Origin: Ascidiimonas aurantiaca
Lineage (GTDB): Bacteria > Bacteroidota > Bacteroidia > Flavobacteriales > Flavobacteriaceae
Direction of reading: 5' to 3'
Assembly (NCBI RefSeq): GCF_037646345.1
Contig: NZ_JBBEWR010000009.1
Location: 124,001-188,000 of the forward strand
Length of the DNA: 64,000 nt
The notes beneath the pieces were generated by a model. It saw nothing but the letters and a program-made list of their open reading frames with translations, was not told the DNA's origin and made no database searches. Shown here one piece after another: positions 61,571 through 64,000 of this stretch. Position 1 is the first letter of the stretch. Each line of letters begins with the position of its first letter. Both the position numbers and the translations under genes were made by a program.

Positions 61571-62044
61571 TTAGCATTCGCAAACCATACACAGCAGATT
61601 TTCCTGTCCCGGCTTGTCAGCTTCACACCTGCCTGTACAGCAAAATGCCGGGCTCGGGCATATACCCGGAGGGGGTGCCTGTATGCAATCTCCTAAATTG
61701 GATAGTACTGCGTGAGTGTAATCTTCCTGTTGATCCAGTTTTAGGAGGCGAATAATTTTTTCACCGTCCTTTTCTGCATAGACCGCGTGATAATAAAAAC
61801 CACCTTCTTCTGAATATTGAAGATCTACCCGGATCACTTTGTCAAAAAATCTGGAGAGTTGGTTTTCAATAGCTTCGTAGAAAACATCATTCCTGATCGT
61901 TTTTTCATACTGTGAGACAAAAGCTTCTTTAAGCTCCGGTGTAAAATAATCAGGATACTCCAGTTCTTCGGTTCCTACTTTCGAGAAGCTTAATGCTACT
62001 ACAGCAAGGACAACTGCAAAAAATAAATAAAAATGCTTTTTCAT
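61571..62044 (-). CDS. Cys-rich secreted protein of unknown function
   Basis: 157 aa. Signal peptide MKKHFYLFFAVVLAVVALSF, then an alpha/beta part (about 25-118) containing YFTPELKEAFVSQYEKTIRN and RVDLQYSEEGGFYYHAVYAE. The last 40 residues carry eight Cys (GDCIQAPPPGICPSPAFCCT, then GRCEADKPGQENLLCMVCEC), enough for four disulfides, like a knottin or a small metal-binding domain. No family recognised. A 7-bp hairpin, GTATTTT-CTGT-AAAATAC (62067-62084), lies in the presumed leader. Confidence 0.65.
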   Translation of the reverse strand: MKKHFYLFFAVVLAVVALSFSKVGTEELEYPDYFTPELKEAFVSQYEKTIRNDVFYEAIENQLSRFFDKVIRVDLQYSEEGGFYYHAVYAEKDGEKIIRLLKLDQQEDYTHAVLSNLGDCIQAPPPGICPSPAFCCTGRCEADKPGQENLLCMVCEC

Positions 62045-62246
62045 GATAGTATTATTTTGAGTTAATGTATTTTCTGTAAAATACGAATAATACTACAAAA
62101 AACAGGTGTAAAGACTTGTTATTCGTTTAGGTGTATTAAAATAATTAGAAGTGATCTATGTTTAACTCTTTACAAACTTCTTTTTTTTATTACTATACTA
62201 TTTCCTGTTTTCGTCAGGAGGATAGGAGTATGTTGATTTAGAACTA

Positions 62247-63032
62247 CTATTCGCGAAGGTATTTTTCTGCTTCTTCTTTAAGAGTATCTAAACTTTTTCC
62301 GGTATTGCCTGTAGCTACATATTGTATGATACCGTTTTTATCAATAATAAAGTTTTTGGGAATACCGCCTTGGGCATATTGGTTCCAGATGATTTCATCG
62401 GGATCAAGGCCGCTATCAAAAATAACTCCCTTTTCCTGAAGGGCTGCCAGTTTTTTTTGTACCTTTTGAAAATCCTCTCCCTTAGCAATGGGTAGGAAAA
62501 CAAAATCTTCTTCTTTAAAGGGTTCCAGGATCTTAGAAGGAAGTTCATAAAACTCTCTAATACAGGGTGCACACCAGGTGGCCCAGAAATTCAATAATAT
62601 TACTTTGCCCTTCAGGTCTGACAGTTTCACCGTTTTACCACTGGTCATACGTATGGTAAAATCGGCAGCGGCATCACCGGCCTTTAAAAGGTAGCCATCC
62701 TCTTTTTTAGTTTTTTTGTCTGTGTTTTTACTTACTACATTGGTGCTTTTCTTAGTCCTGGCACTCAGTTCTTCTTCGGTATATACTTCTATAAGCAGTA
62801 CAAATTCTTTTGCGATAAGTGTATCGCCGTGTATTTTTTTGAGTTCGCGAAACTTTTCATCAGATATCCCGTTTTGCATGGCTTTTACAGCACCTTTACG
62901 CGCATATTCTTCTACTTTCTCTTTGGATACGATTTTCTCATTCACAATAAAAACCGGTTCAAAGTTTTTGATTTCCTGTGCATGGAAAAACTGGCACAGT
63001 AACAAAGTGATGGTGAGAATACTGTTTTTCAT
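62247..63032 (-). CDS. TlpA-like thiol-disulfide oxidoreductase
   Basis: 261 aa from the chosen ATG (MKNSILTITLLLCQFFHAQE, a signal peptide); an ATG three codons earlier and a TTG much further up are in frame. The mature N-terminal part (about 20-110) is a helical domain with KAMQNGISDEKFRELKKIHG. A thioredoxin domain follows: AADFTIRMTSGKTVKLSDLK, KVILLNFWATWCAPCIREFY with CAPC at 154-157, and GGIPKNFIIDKNGIIQYVAT. Probably periplasmic, reducing disulfides in folding or respiration. Divergence from canonical TlpA lies in the N-terminal extension. Confidence 0.88.
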   Translation of the reverse strand: MKNSILTITLLLCQFFHAQEIKNFEPVFIVNEKIVSKEKVEEYARKGAVKAMQNGISDEKFRELKKIHGDTLIAKEFVLLIEVYTEEELSARTKKSTNVVSKNTDKKTKKEDGYLLKAGDAAADFTIRMTSGKTVKLSDLKGKVILLNFWATWCAPCIREFYELPSKILEPFKEEDFVFLPIAKGEDFQKVQKKLAALQEKGVIFDSGLDPDEIIWNQYAQGGIPKNFIIDKNGIIQYVATGNTGKSLDTLKEEAEKYLRE

Positions 63033-63111
63033 GGTTCTCATTTTGCAATAGGGTATGGGTAAGGGCCGGCGCTCCCTTAGGAGTACCGGCAACTGATGCC
63101 CTTAATGGGTT

Positions 63112-64000
63112 TTATGCTTTCAGCACTATTCGGTAGCGCGCCTTGCCTTCTTCCAGATGTTGCAATGCTTCGTTTATGTTTTCCATAGAAAACTCTTCTA
63201 CGGTTGGATAGATATCGTGTCGTACGCAAAACTCAAGCATGGTTTTTGTTAATTCGGGGCTCCCTATGGGACTACCCGCCAGGCTTTTTTCTCCCATGAT
63301 TAAGCTAAAAGCAGGAATGGCCATGGGTTCTAATACGGCCCCTACATTATGGAACCGGCCTTTAGGCGCAAGTGTTGTAAGATAGGCATTCCAGTCCAGA
63401 GTAACATTAGTGGTATTGAGAATAAAGTTTAGCTGCCCGGCAATACTTTCCAGTTCTTCAGGATCTCTGGAGTTCACTACCCTTGAGGCTCCCATGTCTA
63501 GGATCTGGTCTTTTTTATCGGGATTGGAGCTAAAGGCAATCACTTCACATCCCCAGTGTTTTAGGAATTTGAGTGCCATATGCCCCAGACCGCCAATACC
63601 AATAACCCCTACTTTATCAGTAGGTTTCACGCCCGCGAGTATGATAGGATTAAAAACGGTGATCCCCCCACATAACAGAGGGCCTGCCTTGCTAAGATCA
63701 ATTCCTTTGGGAAGTGGTATGGCACTGGACCAGTGCGCACGTACATGATCTGCAAATCCCCCGTGGCGGCCTACTATGGTCTCGCCTTTGTCGGCACAGA
63801 GGTGATGGTCGCCACTCATACATTCATGGCAGCTCATACAGGATGAGGACAGCCAGCCCACACCTACTTTGTCACCGGGTTTTACATTTTTTACCTGACT
63901 TCCCACGCCAACAACCTCGCCAATAATTTCATGGCCCGGAACTAAGGGATATTGTGTCATTCCCCACTCATTATTGATCATACTCAGATCAGAATGGCAG
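63112..64000 (-). CDS. Zinc-dependent alcohol dehydrogenase, CAD/YahK-like (5' end outside window)
   Basis: NADP-dependent aldehyde reductase of the cinnamyl-alcohol-dehydrogenase group. The frame is open to the end of the window, where CHSDLSMINNEWG (catalytic Cys and His region) can be read, so about 50 N-terminal residues are missing. PLVPGHEIIGEVVGVGSQV is the second zinc segment; four structural Cys are in CMSCHECMSGDHHLC. The Rossmann fold shows VGVIGIGGLGHMALKFLKHW, and the NADP contact AFSSNPDKK follows. LLCGGITVFNP and the tail GKARYRIVLKA are CAD-typical. A -strand thioredoxin gene lies downstream. Confidence 0.93.
   Translation of the reverse strand, partial: CHSDLSMINNEWGMTQYPLVPGHEIIGEVVGVGSQVKNVKPGDKVGVGWLSSSCMSCHECMSGDHHLCADKGETIVGRHGGFADHVRAHWSSAIPLPKGIDLSKAGPLLCGGITVFNPIILAGVKPTDKVGVIGIGGLGHMALKFLKHWGCEVIAFSSNPDKKDQILDMGASRVVNSRDPEELESIAGQLNFILNTTNVTLDWNAYLTTLAPKGRFHNVGAVLEPMAIPAFSLIMGEKSLAGSPIGSPELTKTMLEFCVRHDIYPTVEEFSMENINEALQHLEEGKARYRIVLKA

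Noticed and set aside
1..64000. CRISPR array, insertion sequence or transposase
   Set aside because: No regularly spaced repeats, transposase motifs or terminal inverted repeats with target duplications were found by reading both strands.

Overview
The window is chromosomal DNA from a member of the Bacteroidota, almost certainly family Flavobacteriaceae. The evidence is the ftsQ-ftsA-ftsZ cell-division operon with a long-linker flavobacterial-type FtsZ, repeated Bacteroidota-style -7 boxes (TAnnTTTG) in front of genes, the near absence of Shine-Dalgarno sites, and many families typical of this group (DUF2652, Pycsar-effector/HD proteins, DUF4932, GIGT-repeat surface proteins, DUF4157). The genus cannot be fixed from the sequence alone. 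No CRISPR array, insertion sequence, rRNA or intact prophage was seen.

Layout. (1) 1-4.9 kb: end of the dcw cluster (ftsQ partial, ftsA, ftsZ), a yqeY gene and tRNA-Arg(TCG) followed by a degenerate copy of its own 3' end. (2) 4.9-14.3 kb: polyphosphate kinase 2 and a Ktr/Trk potassium channel subunit, a GH3-family adenylating enzyme, an AsmA-like protein, an AI-2E/PerM-type permease, a zinc peptidase and a cardiolipin synthase. (3) 14.5-25.4 kb: an envelope/stress island with a small acidic lipoprotein, a DUF1328 peptide, three paralogous AraC regulators with the same unusual N-terminal domain, a DUF2383 four-helix protein, two MscS channels, Dps, a DUF2652 cyclase-fold protein, and a YtxH/holin-like/DUF6327-like operon. 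A SRAP (YedK/HMCES) homologue in this island has lost its catalytic residues. (4) 25.5-30.4 kb: a metallophosphoesterase domain fused to an Omp85-type barrel, directly followed by an HD-domain/Pycsar-effector-like membrane protein. The metal sites of both enzymatic domains look destroyed. (5) 30.5-35.3 kb: SYLF protein, Tudor-like small protein, AsmA-like protein and lipoproteins.

(6) 35.6-39.3 kb: a stand-alone 1221-residue protein with adenylation, carrier, alpha-oxoamine synthase and SCP2-like domains, predicted to make an alpha-aminoketone. (7) 39.7-54.2 kb: surface and secreted proteins, namely an outer-membrane barrel, three of the four GIGT-repeat fibre-like paralogues (the fourth is at 34 kb), an S9 peptidase, a CocE-type hydrolase, a DUF4932 metallopeptidase with a membrane-bound AraC regulator, and an SGNH hydrolase. 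A 240-bp block carrying the 5' end of the SGNH gene and its upstream DNA is duplicated 12 kb away, each copy preceding a fibre-like gene. (8) 54.2-64 kb: DUF4386 protein, a region of gene decay (alpha/beta-hydrolase remnant, an ORF interrupted by one stop, a frameshifted ORF), a two-TM channel-like protein with a gamma-glutamylcyclotransferase-like partner, an orphan DUF4157 (eCIS-core) protein, a Cys-rich secreted protein, a TlpA-like thioredoxin and a partial zinc alcohol dehydrogenase.

The best candidates for something undescribed are the A-PCP-AOS-SCP2 synthase, the paired pseudo-phosphoesterase/barrel and pseudo-HD/Pycsar-like genes, the orphan DUF4157 protein, and the fibre-like gene family with duplicated flanks. 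All functional statements come from motif reading by eye; no database search was run.
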